64,000 bases of DNA from DATFYM01 sp035315065 (lineage in GTDB: Bacteria; Acidobacteriota; Terriglobia; UBA7540). The DNA lies in contig DATFYM010000002.1 of the NCBI GenBank assembly GCA_035315065.1, positions 9,479 to 73,478 on the forward strand. Reading direction: 5' to 3'. This document shows positions 51,552 to 61,200 of this stretch, piece by piece; positions within the stretch are counted from its first letter, which is position 1, and each line of letters starts with the position of its first letter. The position numbers were made by a program, and so were the translations under genes. The notes below the pieces were generated by a model. It saw nothing but the letters and a program-made list of their open reading frames with translations, ran no database searches and was not told the origin of the DNA.

Positions 51552-54401
51552 TCATTGCGACACGCGATGCTTAGTGAGGGTGGGCGATTGATCACCTCCG
51601 TCCACATAGAGGCTATCATCGTGAATGAAGAAAGTCAAACGCTTGCCCGTAGTGAGCCCCCTTTGCTCGTCGTACACGATGGGTGGACCTCCCGTCAGCG
51701 TCACTTTACCCGTTGCCGCTAGATATTCGACGTGATCTCCCGTAGCCCGCCGCCCGGGCTCCTCCACGGTGACGTGCTCATCCGCCAGCACGTGATCGAC
51801 CTCCGAACCCTCGTTCCCGGGCCCACTCTTCCCGCCGGCGGTCTTTGTAAAATAAACGTCCATCTTGTCAGCCTTCAAAGTCGTCTGCTCGGTCCGAAGC
51901 TCCACATGACCCCGGTAACTGGCCTTTTGGTCCTCGTCGAAATAGGTCAAACTGTCGGCGCGGATCGCGACCGGCGCTGTCTTCGAGACCACCCGATCCT
52001 TGGATGCAACCGAAGCGGCTGGCGACGCTCGGGAGGCGGGTGGCGACGACGACCGAGCTAGACTCGACGTCAGCACTTGGCTCCCCGAGTTGAGCCGGCG
52101 CGTAACCCCGTCGTAGTCCAGGGAGGAGGACTCGATGAGATCGTGGTCGTGCCACGCCCTCACGTGACCCTGATAGTGAACCAACTGGCTGCGCCGCTCC
52201 ACAACGACCTGGTCCGCCAGCACGTTGGTGGCGCTGGCGAGAGCGCTGGCGCTGGCGACCGGGGGGCCGGCGACGCCGGCATTTCCCTTAGTCGGCTGCC
52301 CCTTCTCGGTGATCGGTGCCGGGCTTTGGAAATGGGTTGATTGGACCTTGCCCAGCCCTTCGCCAGTCTCGGTATCCAGGTGCCACAAGATCCGATCGGC
52401 AGCCATGCGGGTTGCGGCGTCCCAGAGCCGAGGCTGGCCGCTCAACGTCAAAACCTGAGACTCCGCAGAGTACTGTGCCTTGGCCGCAGAACTCTCACGC
52501 TCGCCGTTGCTATAGCGGAAATTGCCCGATTGTTCCAAGCTGCGGAGATCGCCGCTGGAAGCGTCAAAGACGGCAGCCAAGCGGTCGGAAAAGCTCTCCT
52601 CAATCACCAAGGGCGCCAACGGCGCCGGCGGCCGCGGTGGCGCGCCGGCTGGAGACCGCCCGACGCCGGGCGCGGGGCTGGGCGTGTAGACAATGTGGGT
52701 TCCTTTGATCCCATCGAGAGTTCGCAACCGGTTTTGTTCATTGAAGGCCATGAGAAACTGGCCGGCGGTGATCACCTGCTCGCCCCGCTTGGCATCCTCG
52801 GAGTTCAGCACGAGTTTGCCGGCCCCGACTGTCTGCGCCTCTCTCAGGCTGCGGCCGTCGGGTCTAAAGCCGAAGAGCATCTCGGACGCCGTCAAGGTCT
52901 CCGTCTTCACCGGCGGTCGTGCAGCAGCGGGAGGCGGAAGGCGGTGGGCAGGAGGCAGAAGGCAGAAGGCAGAAGGCAGAAGGCCGCTGCCAACCGCTTC
53001 TTGCTGACCGCTCTCTACCCTCTGCTGGCTGCCAACTGTCGGCTGCCAACTGACTTCTGCCGAAAGCTGACTGCTTTCTGCCCTCTGCCGACTGCCAACT
53101 GCCGACTGCCGACTGCCGACCGCCTCGTCACTGGCCACAGACCTGAATATGAACCTGACGTTCCCGGAGGCGTCCGCTTTCGCGGGCTCGGGATGATGTC
53201 CGGCCGAGAAGATAACGTCGAGTTGCTGTGCCTCAAAATCGCTCGGCTCGCCCGGCCGTCCCTGGGGCAGTGACTCGCCCTCGACGCCGTCCTCTGCAAC
53301 CAAATGACGAATCTCGGCGGTGGCCGGATTAAAGTCCGCCACCAGGCGGGGCGTTCTGCCGGTGAGCACGCTGGACGTTGAATCGCTCGAGAAATGAACG
53401 TCGCCTTCCAGGATAGCCTGCGTCGGGCGATTCTGGCCGTCCAGAAGAACCGTTCCGCCGGCGCCCGCCAACTTCCACCCACTCTGGCTGAGCTCGACGG
53501 GGCCATCCAGCGTCAAGTCGTTGGATTCCTTCTTGTAAAGCAAATGGCTGGCAACCAATCGGGTGATCCCGGGTTCAGCCACGGCATTCGTAGCGCCGGG
53601 CTTTAGCCCGGCATCTTCAGCAGCACTTTCGGTGGCTGCCGGCCTTAGTCCGGCATGTGCCGCCCCTTCGCTGCGCTCAGGGCGGGCTCTAAAGGGCGTC
53701 GCTACAGGTGTAGTCTCCGTGCGGAGGTCCATCGCCACGTCTTTCTTCAGCTCCAGCCAGCCATCGCGGGTGGCATAGGTCATGCCCACCGCCGAGCCAG
53801 ACGCCGGACCAATGCGAAACCGTACCGGCGCGTCCGTTATCGCCAAAGACTTCTCCTGATCGAAGTGAACTCCCGAGGTCTCAAGGAACACCGGTTGTTG
53901 CCCGTGCAGGCTTCTCCCTGGCAAAAGACCTGGCCGGGCGTTCAGTTCAATCTCCACCTTGCCCGGGCTGGTGAAATCGCCGGAATGCGAGCTGTATTCG
54001 GCGCGCTGGGTGCGAAGCGTGTCATGACGAGTACCGGTCTTCCCGTAGATTTCCACATACACTTGTTCGAGGACGCTCGCCCCACCCGCGTTGAGGGCTT
54101 GCGTACGCGCCGCCTGGATCTTGAAGACCTGCCGGCCTCCGATTGAGCGGGTGAAGGTGAAACCGGAAGCCTGCTGGTCGACATTACTTGGTAACTCTAC
54201 CGACGCGGGAGGCTTGCTTTCCGGGCGCGCCTTCTTCGCGATGTAGACCGCAACGATTGTCACGATGGTGACAGCCAGCGCACCCAACACCATCAGGGTG
54301 ATCCAGCGTTTGCGGCGCTGGGCCGCCGGGCCGATGACTGGTCTTCCCGAGTTGACTGTCGCGCCTTCCGTCGAGAGGGCCGCTTTATCCATTGAGGACA
54401 T
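51552..54401 (-). CDS. LptC-LptA fusion (LPS transport periplasmic bridge) with repeat insertions
   Basis: 949 residues, much longer than LptC (about 190) plus LptA (about 180). Residues about 30-55 are a membrane helix (RKRWITLMVLGALAVTIVTI); an LptC-like domain follows (VFKIQAARTQALNAGG, QVYVEIYG). OstA/LptA-like beta-jellyroll segments occur at about 275-400, 500-620 and 700-949 (LYKKESNDLTLDGPVELSQ, VVERRSQLVHYQGHVRAW, TTLKADKMDVYF). Two low-complexity segments are repeat DNA read in frame: about residues 230-272 (GLRPAATESA-type) and 425-491 (SRQSAVGSRQ-type). The role, forming the periplasmic LPS bridge, is inferred from domains and from lptB downstream. Confidence 0.85.
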   Translation of the reverse strand: MSSMDKAALSTEGATVNSGRPVIGPAAQRRKRWITLMVLGALAVTIVTIVAVYIAKKARPESKPPASVELPSNVDQQASGFTFTRSIGGRQVFKIQAARTQALNAGGASVLEQVYVEIYGKTGTRHDTLRTQRAEYSSHSGDFTSPGKVEIELNARPGLLPGRSLHGQQPVFLETSGVHFDQEKSLAITDAPVRFRIGPASGSAVGMTYATRDGWLELKKDVAMDLRTETTPVATPFRARPERSEGAAHAGLRPAATESAAEDAGLKPGATNAVAEPGITRLVASHLLYKKESNDLTLDGPVELSQSGWKLAGAGGTVLLDGQNRPTQAILEGDVHFSSDSTSSVLTGRTPRLVADFNPATAEIRHLVAEDGVEGESLPQGRPGEPSDFEAQQLDVIFSAGHHPEPAKADASGNVRFIFRSVASDEAVGSRQSAVGSRQRAESSQLSAEVSWQPTVGSQQRVESGQQEAVGSGLLPSAFCLLPPAHRLPPPAAARPPVKTETLTASEMLFGFRPDGRSLREAQTVGAGKLVLNSEDAKRGEQVITAGQFLMAFNEQNRLRTLDGIKGTHIVYTPSPAPGVGRSPAGAPPRPPAPLAPLVIEESFSDRLAAVFDASSGDLRSLEQSGNFRYSNGERESSAAKAQYSAESQVLTLSGQPRLWDAATRMAADRILWHLDTETGEGLGKVQSTHFQSPAPITEKGQPTKGNAGVAGPPVASASALASATNVLADQVVVERRSQLVHYQGHVRAWHDHDLIESSSLDYDGVTRRLNSGSQVLTSSLARSSSPPASRASPAASVASKDRVVSKTAPVAIRADSLTYFDEDQKASYRGHVELRTEQTTLKADKMDVYFTKTAGGKSGPGNEGSEVDHVLADEHVTVEEPGRRATGDHVEYLAATGKVTLTGGPPIVYDEQRGLTTGKRLTFFIHDDSLYVDGGDQSPTLTKHRVSQ
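52928..53127. repeat. Heptad inverted repeat inside lptCA, GGCAGAA/CTGCCGA words
   Basis: One side is tandem GGCAGAA (52950-52985), the other tandem CTGCCGA/CTGCCAA (about 53020-53127). The 200 bp read without a stop in the lptCA frame and encode about 66 low-complexity residues. Confidence 0.88.
53585..53710. repeat. REP-like palindromes inside lptCA
   Basis: Two related palindromes, GCCGGGCTTTAGCCCGGC and GCCGGCCTTAGTCCGGC, and a third GC-rich segment with GCTGCGCTCAGGGCGGGC. All are read in frame as alanine/glycine/proline-rich sequence. Confidence 0.75.
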
Positions 54402-54416
54402 CCGTGATTCAGAGCA

Positions 54417-54483
54417 GTCGAAGAGTCGAAGGTTGAAGGTCGAAAAGCTGAAGAGCCCTACTCTTCAACATTCGACTTCTTCT
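54417..54483. repeat. Inverted repeat, GTCGAAA-related heptad family
   Basis: Left arm TCGAAGAGTCGAAGGTTGAA (54417 on) and right arm TCTTCAACATTCGACTTCTT to 54483. It lies between the recJ stop and the lptCA start. Confidence 0.8.
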
Positions 54484-56300
54484 TACTGCACTCGAAAGTC
54501 CTTGAGCACGAGTTGTAGCGACGCCAGCCCCTGGTAGACATTCTCGTCCAGGGTGAATGCCGCCGCAAGCTCGTGCCCCTCCGTCAATCCCGCCAAGGCG
54601 GGACCTTGATCCGCTAAGCCCCACCCCAGAGCATCGAACGAGTTCGATCCGACCGCACTGGCAGCGCCGGCCGGTCTGGTTGCACTGGCCGCACTGCCCC
54701 CACTATATTGAGCCAGTCTTAGTTTTAGATGCCGTTCTTTGAGGATGCGGGGCGGCGAAACCAGCCGGAGTCCGTCGGCCACGAAGACCGGCGTCGGATT
54801 GCCGAAGCCGTAGGGTTCGAGCAGGTTGAGGGCGGCATACAGATCGCGATTGAGATCGGCGAAGCTCACCCGGGCATCGACGCGCTGGGTCGGCTCAAGA
54901 TCCTCGGGCGAGAGGACGGCACGAGCGTGACTTTCCAGGGCGGCCTCAAGCTCGGGAATGCGGTCGGCGGCCAGAGTGAAGCCGGCGGCCTGAGCGTGCC
55001 CGCCGTAACGCTGAAGCAGCCGGTCGGCGCTGGCGAGGGCATCGAGCAGGTGGAACCCCCGAATCGACCTCCCGGACCCCTGGCCGACCCCGTTCTCGAC
55101 GCCGATCACCACCGCCGGCCGGTTGGTGCGCTCGACCACGCGCTGCGCCACGATTCCGATGACGCCGCGATGCCAACCCTCTCCCGCGAACACCATGAAG
55201 TAACGCGAGGCCCTCTCCGGCTCCTGCTCCAGGCGCGCCAGAATCTCTTTAACGATGTGCTCTTCCACTTGCTGACGCTCGGTGTTCAGGCGGTCGAGCC
55301 GCTCGGCAATGGCGCAGGCTTTCGCCGCGTCCGGCGTGGTGAAGAGTTCGATCACGTCGCGCGCGTCCTCCATGCGTCCGGCGGCATTGAGGCGCGGCGC
55401 GATTCGGAACCCGACGTCGCCCGCCGTCACGGGCCGGTTGCCGAGGCCGGAGACCTCCAGCAGTGCCCGCAGGCCGGGATGGGCCCGCCTGGCGGGGTCC
55501 GAAAGGCTTGCGAGCCCCAACCGGGTGATGACGCGGTTCTCACCCACCAGCGGCACTACGTCAGCAATGGTGCCGATGGCGACGATCTTGAGATAGGACT
55601 CGAGAAGGCGCGGCGAGGGCCCCGCTCCTGCCTGTTCCCTGTTCCCTGTTCCCTGCTCCCTCAAGAGCGCCTGCGCCAGCTTGAACGCCACTCCCACGCC
55701 GGCGAGGTTTTTCTCCGGATACGCGCAGTCGGGACGCTTCGGATTCAGGATGGCGCACGCCGGAGGCAGGCGGCTAGCCCCGCCTGGGCCCGGCAAGTGG
55801 TGATCGGTGACGATGCAGTCGACACCCAGGTCGCGGGCGCGGGCGATCACCTCGTGCTCGCGGATGCCCGTATCAACGCTCAGCACCACGCGGTAACCGT
55901 CGGCGGCCGCTCGCTCCACCACCGGCACCCGCATGCCGTAGCCGTCGGTCAGCCGGTGGGGAACGTAGGTGTCGACGCTCGCGCCCATCGACCGCAGCAC
56001 GGTGAGCAGCACCACCACCGACATGGTGCCGTCGACGTCATAGTCGCCGTAGATCAGGATCTTCTCGTGCGCCGCCACGGCTCGCCGCAGCCGCTCCACC
56101 GCCTTGCCCATGTCGGCCATGCGGAAGGGATCGTGGAGGTGGTCCAGGCGCGGATGGAGGAAGCGATCGGCAGCCGCGGGATCCTCCAATCCGCGCGCCG
56201 CCAGCAAGCCGGCCACCAGCGGCGGAATGGCTAGTTCTCTAGTTAACCGGGCCGCCGCTCCCGCCCGCGCGGGGTCGGCTTGGGGAAGCAGCCAGCGCAT
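54483..56300 (-). CDS. recJ: Single-stranded-DNA-specific exonuclease RecJ
   Basis: 605 residues from ATG 56300 (MRWLLPQADPARAGAA). DHH-family 5'-3' exonuclease used in recombination and mismatch repair. Motifs: IYGDYDVDGTMSVVVLL, VSVDTGIREHEVI, CIVTDHHLPGP, PRLNAAGRMEDARD; DHHA1 and OB-fold regions follow. The C-terminal region has a short Ala-rich insertion. A heptad array at 55630-55662 inserts about 11 residues (REQGTGNREQA) at about position 213, between motifs that are contiguous in most RecJ proteins. Confidence 0.94.
   Translation of the reverse strand: MRWLLPQADPARAGAAARLTRELAIPPLVAGLLAARGLEDPAAADRFLHPRLDHLHDPFRMADMGKAVERLRRAVAAHEKILIYGDYDVDGTMSVVVLLTVLRSMGASVDTYVPHRLTDGYGMRVPVVERAAADGYRVVLSVDTGIREHEVIARARDLGVDCIVTDHHLPGPGGASRLPPACAILNPKRPDCAYPEKNLAGVGVAFKLAQALLREQGTGNREQAGAGPSPRLLESYLKIVAIGTIADVVPLVGENRVITRLGLASLSDPARRAHPGLRALLEVSGLGNRPVTAGDVGFRIAPRLNAAGRMEDARDVIELFTTPDAAKACAIAERLDRLNTERQQVEEHIVKEILARLEQEPERASRYFMVFAGEGWHRGVIGIVAQRVVERTNRPAVVIGVENGVGQGSGRSIRGFHLLDALASADRLLQRYGGHAQAAGFTLAADRIPELEAALESHARAVLSPEDLEPTQRVDARVSFADLNRDLYAALNLLEPYGFGNPTPVFVADGLRLVSPPRILKERHLKLRLAQYSGGSAASATRPAGAASAVGSNSFDALGWGLADQGPALAGLTEGHELAAAFTLDENVYQGLASLQLVLKDFRVQ
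55630..55662. repeat. GGGAACA heptad array inserted in recJ
   Basis: CCTGTTCCCTGTTCCCTGTT and CCCTGCTCCC, i.e. four tandem 7-bp words, read in the recJ frame without a stop. Confidence 0.88.
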
Positions 56301-56339
56301 GTGTTCATTGTATCGCGAGCGAGGCCCCAGCAGGTCAGA

Positions 56340-56530
56340 AGAATTGACGATTGACGATTGCAAGACAAGAAATGAATCCGCACATTTCGCAGATTACACA
56401 GATAGTGGATAATAAGACGTACGGCGTGCTTTTCCTTCCTATCTTGAGGCTGCAAAGTCAGCCTGATCGGTTGAATCTATTTCTTCTCTTGCCATCGTCG
56501 ATCGTCGACCTGCAATCGGCAATTACTCTC
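56340..56530. repeat. Compound array upstream of recJ: GACGATT words and CACAGATTA words
   Basis: GAATTGACGATTGACGATTG (56341 on), then AATCCGCACATTTCGCAGAT (about 56375). The matching GACGATT arm is degenerate (ATCGTCGATCGTCGAC at about 56493). It lies in the 1.1-kb gap before the methyltransferase gene. Confidence 0.7.
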
Positions 56531-56689
56531 TCCGTTTTGCGCTTGACTACCAAAAGCCAGCAACCCCCTCTTGTCTAACCACCTTCTGTTTCATAGAGAC
56601 AGTGGATCATTCACTAGATCCTCCAGGTGTTCAGTCACCGAAAACTGATGACCCAAAACTGCTAATCACTTATTTTCAATCACATGGCG

Positions 56690-56810
56690 GCTTCACGCTG
56701 AATAAGCGTCTTGTTTTCATAGATATACTGGCCTTTTGGGTTCGGTCCTGAAAACCTAAGCCAAGATCTACTTTGTTTTCAATACAAATTGGGTTCGGTC
56801 CTTGCATTTT
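56690..56810 (+). repeat. GGGTTCGGTCC-type repeat
   Basis: TTTTGGGTTCGGTCCTGAAA at about 56737 and AAATTGGGTTCGGTCCTTGC at about 56786, with TTTGTTTTCAATA between. The rest of the 56301-57388 gap has no supported gene. Confidence 0.7.
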
Positions 56811-57388
56811 CGATAGATAACCCGACTCTCAGACTGCCATCGGCGGCAAACTCCGACCTTCCCCTGCCCGCCGCCATCCGAGGTCATGCTTATGAGTATC
56901 CGCCCCTTTCCAACGCGAATCGGCAACCGAGAGAGTGGGAGGGCCGCCGCATCATAATTCATTGAATCTATGCAAGATCTCTGTTTCCTTCCGGTCTCGC
57001 CCGATTCTCTCCCAGCAGCAGTTGGCCCGCACGGACTCCTCCGGCTCGCCCATCAGCTTGCTGGCCGCCCGCTGTTTTCTGCCCTCCTGCGGATTGGGAT
57101 GGCACTTGGCTGGCGACGCTTCCGAACAACGGATTCCTATTTGCAAACGATCCTGTCACCTCTTGCCTTCGACTTTCGGTGCTCGCCGGTATGTTCGGGC
57201 GGCCTATTAGCCTTATTGGAATACCCCATGAGTAATAGACTCCTGCGTGCGAACCGATGTGGCCGAACCATATAGGACGAGCTTACCGCAGGATTATAGG
57301 AAAGTCAACTCCCCTTTTTATACGATAGTCTTCCAAGTGAGGTTTCGCCCAACTTGGTGTAAACTGGCCCCCGGGCACCGACGACATC

Positions 57389-58177
57389 ATGACAGAGACT
57401 TCGACCTCTCAAACCTACAAGCTGCTCGCGCGGTACTACGACGATTTTTTCACCTTTCACTTGGAATGGTACCGCCAAGCCCGGCGACGGTTGCTGAGTG
57501 AGATCCTTCCGCAGGTACGCGCGGCCTGCGACCTCGCTTGCGGCACCGGAACCACGGCACTGGAGTTGGCGCAGCCTGGGATCAAGGTCTTTGGCGTCGA
57601 TCTCTCGCCTACCATGTGCCGCCTCGCGCGCAGCAAGGTGCGCCGCGCGAGTCGGGAAGGTCGAGATGGCGCCGATGTCACCATCATCCCCGGCGACATG
57701 CGGACGTTTCGGCTTCCGGAGCGCGTCGATCTCATCACCTGCGAATTCGACGCCTTGAATCACGTACCGCGCAAGTCCGACTTGGCGCGAGTGGCCGGCG
57801 CCGTCGCGCGGGCATTGCGTCCAGGCGGAACCTTCTATTTCGACGTCAACAACCGCCTCGCCTTCCAAACGATCTGGCCTGGGAACGCCTGGTTCGAAAA
57901 ACCCGGGGTGGTGATGGTGATGCGGGGCGCTTATGACGAGCGTCGCGACAAGGGCCGGACCGATGCCGAGTGGTTCATTCGCGAGAAGGGCGGCTGGCGG
58001 CGATTTCACGAGCGCGTCGAGGAAGTAGCCTGGGCGCGGGCAGAGGTCCTTCAGACCTTACGCGCAACGGGCTTCCACCGCATTCGCGCCTACGACGCGA
58101 ACGCCTTCTTCCACGGCAATCCTCGGTTTCACCCCGGTTGCCGCACGTTCTATGTGGCCCAAAGGCAAGTCGCCTAG
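57389..58177 (+). CDS. Class I SAM-dependent methyltransferase
   Basis: 262 residues. Rossmann-type methyltransferase: YYDDFFTFHLEWY, motif I ACDLACGTGTTALELA, motif II KVFGVDLSPTMCRLAR, and VDLITCEFDALNHV, followed by a C-terminal region with FYFDVNNRLAFQTIWPG. The substrate is unknown. Similar proteins are annotated only as methyltransferase type 11/25. No ribosome-binding site is clear and no neighbouring gene is functionally linked. Confidence 0.88.
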   Translation: MTETSTSQTYKLLARYYDDFFTFHLEWYRQARRRLLSEILPQVRAACDLACGTGTTALELAQPGIKVFGVDLSPTMCRLARSKVRRASREGRDGADVTIIPGDMRTFRLPERVDLITCEFDALNHVPRKSDLARVAGAVARALRPGGTFYFDVNNRLAFQTIWPGNAWFEKPGVVMVMRGAYDERRDKGRTDAEWFIREKGGWRRFHERVEEVAWARAEVLQTLRATGFHRIRAYDANAFFHGNPRFHPGCRTFYVAQRQVA

Positions 58178-58254
58178 TGGCAAGATATCGCCAACTGAGT
58201 GCAGCGTTGGGAAGCCCGCAATCGGTGCTACGCCTCACATAAATGATACTGTTC

Positions 58255-61200
58255 TTAGCAAGTTAAAGTGTCCTTCCCGCTGCGACGCTGCATCATGACG
58301 TATGCCACCATCGCCAGCAGCGCCGTGCCCAGCATCAGCCAGGCGGACGGCTCCGGAGTCGGGGCTGTGCCGTTGATGTCCAGCGTTACCGAGCCGTTGC
58401 CGTAGTTATAATCCAGCGTGCAGGTGGCGCAGCCGAAGCCATTGAAGGTGTCGCTGGCGAAGACACCGGCAAGGTTTCCCGCTTCCGCTGTCAGGAACGT
58501 AAAGGTTTCTCCGGCCGACGGCGTGAAGCCGAAGTCGAAGGTAACGTTGCCATCGAGCGACCCCGCACCGAGCACGTCGAGCACGCTGAGGCTGTTCAGC
58601 GCATTGATGTCGATAGTCAGCGTCCCGCTCGGGCCCTGCGTATAGCTTCCGTTGATGACCAGCTTACCGGGGACACCCGGGGCAGACGCCGGCTCCACGC
58701 TCCCACCACTGTTGTTCACGTTTCCATTGATCCTGCCCGCGCCCAACAACGAGCCGCCCTGAAGGCTGACGCCGCCTCCCGCGGTCAGCGTGCCGTTCAC
58801 CGTGGTGCTGCCGCCGGTCTGAGTGTAGGTGCCCGGCTGCTGGACCGCCGGGAGGTTCACGGTTTCGTTCACGCCGATGGATACCGTCCCGGTGTTGGTG
58901 AACGACCCCGCGGTGAGCGTGTCGCCGCTGCCGGAGAGAGTCACCGTACCGCCGTTAATAAACGCAACGGCCGTCATCAGGGTGCCGTTGGTGCCGCTCA
59001 TCGTCACGGATGCGCCCGGATTGTTATTGAAGTTGGTGGCGACGGTGACTTGGTCGGAATCGGCCGTCAGGCTCAGCGAACCGCCGCTGTTGTTGTTGAA
59101 GTCGCCCAAGTCAGTCAGGCTGTCGCCGTTGCCGCTGAGCGTGATGGGGCCCGAGTTGTCAAAGTCAGCGGTCAAGGAGTTATTCGACCCTCCCAGATTG
59201 ATCGTGCCGTTGTTGGTAAACTTTCCCGTCACCGAGATGCTGCCGTTGGTGCCGTTCATCGCCACCAGGGCGTTGGCATCGTTGGTGAAGGTTCCACCCA
59301 CCGTCAGACTGTCGTGGTCCCCGTTCAGTTGTACTGCGGGAAGCAGGGTGCCCCCGACACCGCCAGCACCGTTAACGAAGTTGTCGGCGACCCTCACGCT
59401 GCCATCGGCGGCGCTAATGTTAAGAGTACCGCCGTTGTTAACGAAGTTCCCGGCGACCCTCACGCTGCCATCAGCAGCTCTGATGTTAAGACTGAGACTA
59501 CCGCCGTTGTTAACGAAATTGCCGGCGACCCTCACGCTGCCATCAGCGGCGCCGATGTTAAGAGCACCGCCGTTGTTGTTGAGATCGCCCGTGTCGATGA
59601 GCGTCTGGTTGTTGGCGAGCAGTTCGATGGCGCCCGTGTTCGTCAGGTCGGCGGTCAGCGATTCGCCCACTCCTTCCAGCAAGATGTTGCCGCTGTTGGT
59701 CAGCGTGCCGGCGGTGGTGAAGTCGTCGCCGTTTCCGGTCATCTCAATGAGGTTTTCGTTCGAGGAATTACCCGTGACCATCAAGCTCTGCGCAGCACTG
59801 GCGCCGTTCGTCTCCGTCACCCCACTGTTGTCGAAGTTCCCGGTCACCGTCAAGCTGGTGGGAGCGCCGCTAAGGTTGGTAAGAACCAATTCGCCCGAGT
59901 TGCTGAAGCTGCCAACTCCGGGTGTAAAGGACTCGTTGTAGCTCACGAGTTGAACGAACCCGGCGTTGGTGGTCAGCCCTGCCAGGGCGTCAACACCGCC
60001 GCCCGGGGTGACGAGGCCGCCCGGCCTGAGAGTGACGTCCACTCCGCTGTCGATGGTGCTGATGCCGTTCGCCGGTGCCGTGTACTGGAAAAGGCCGGCA
60101 ACGTCGTAAGTCCCGCCGCCCGACAGCTCCCCGGTATTACTCAGGTTGCTCCACGTATCAATGGTGAAGGTGTTCCCGTTGCCGCCAATCGTAATGGTAC
60201 CCCCGTTCGTGAGCGATCCCGTCACCGAGATGCTGCCGCTGGTGCCGTTCATCTTCAGCGTGCCGGTGTTCGTCAGGTTTTCGGCCACGGTCACCTTATC
60301 GGTAAACCCGCTCAGGAAGAGCAAGCCGCCGTTGTTATTGAGATCGCCCGTGACAGTCAGAGTTTCACTGTTGCCGATGAGGCCGATGCTGCCCGTGTTG
60401 TTTAGATCGGGCCGATCGTCCGTGGGCGGCGCCGCGCTCAGAGAGTCTCCGGGACCGCTGAGGGTGATGGAACCGCTGTTGTTGAATACACCTGAACCTG
60501 AAATCGTGACCTGATTGTTGCCCGTGTCGCTGACGCCATCCCCGGTATTGATAGCGCCCGAATTGGTGAGAACGCCGGTCACTGCCAAAGTCGAGGACTG
60601 CTGCACATTGATGGTACCCGAGTTCTGCAAACAGCCGACACCACACGGCGACGTGCCGGGCGTCACGCTCGTGGTCTGTCCGTTCTCCAGGGTGAGCGTG
60701 CCTTCCACGCTTCCGAGGTTGGCCAGGGCGCTCGTCGAGCCGCCGACGGTAAACGAACCGGCCACGTCCAGGCCCGCGTTGACGGGAATGTCGGTGATGC
60801 CATTAGGTTGACTCACCAGGTTCAGCGTCGCTCCCGATCCGATCGTTAGGTTTCCGGCCACGAGTGACAGGCTGTTGATCGTGATGCTCGTCGTACTCGA
60901 CGTGTTATCGAGCGTCAGCGTATTCCCGGGGGAGTTTACGGCGGCGCTGAAAGTTGTCAGGCTATTGTTATTCGGCGTGCAGGGTGAGTACGAGGGGTTG
61001 CAACTCCACTCCGCAGGGTTGGTCCAATTCCCGGAACCCGTGGACCAAGTCGCGGCGACCGACGTCGGGATTACCCCGGCGCTCAGAACTACGTCGTTCG
61101 AATTGTAACTCAGCGTCCAGTTGTAACCGTCCGCCGAGAAGTTCATGCCATTGCTGAATGTGCCGGTGAGCCCACCCGTGGTGAAGTTCAGGATGTCGAA

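Noticed and set aside
56970..57275. A 101-codon plus-strand frame in the gap before the methyltransferase gene.
   Set aside because: No recognisable motif, no ribosome-binding site and no codon pattern like that of the real genes nearby.
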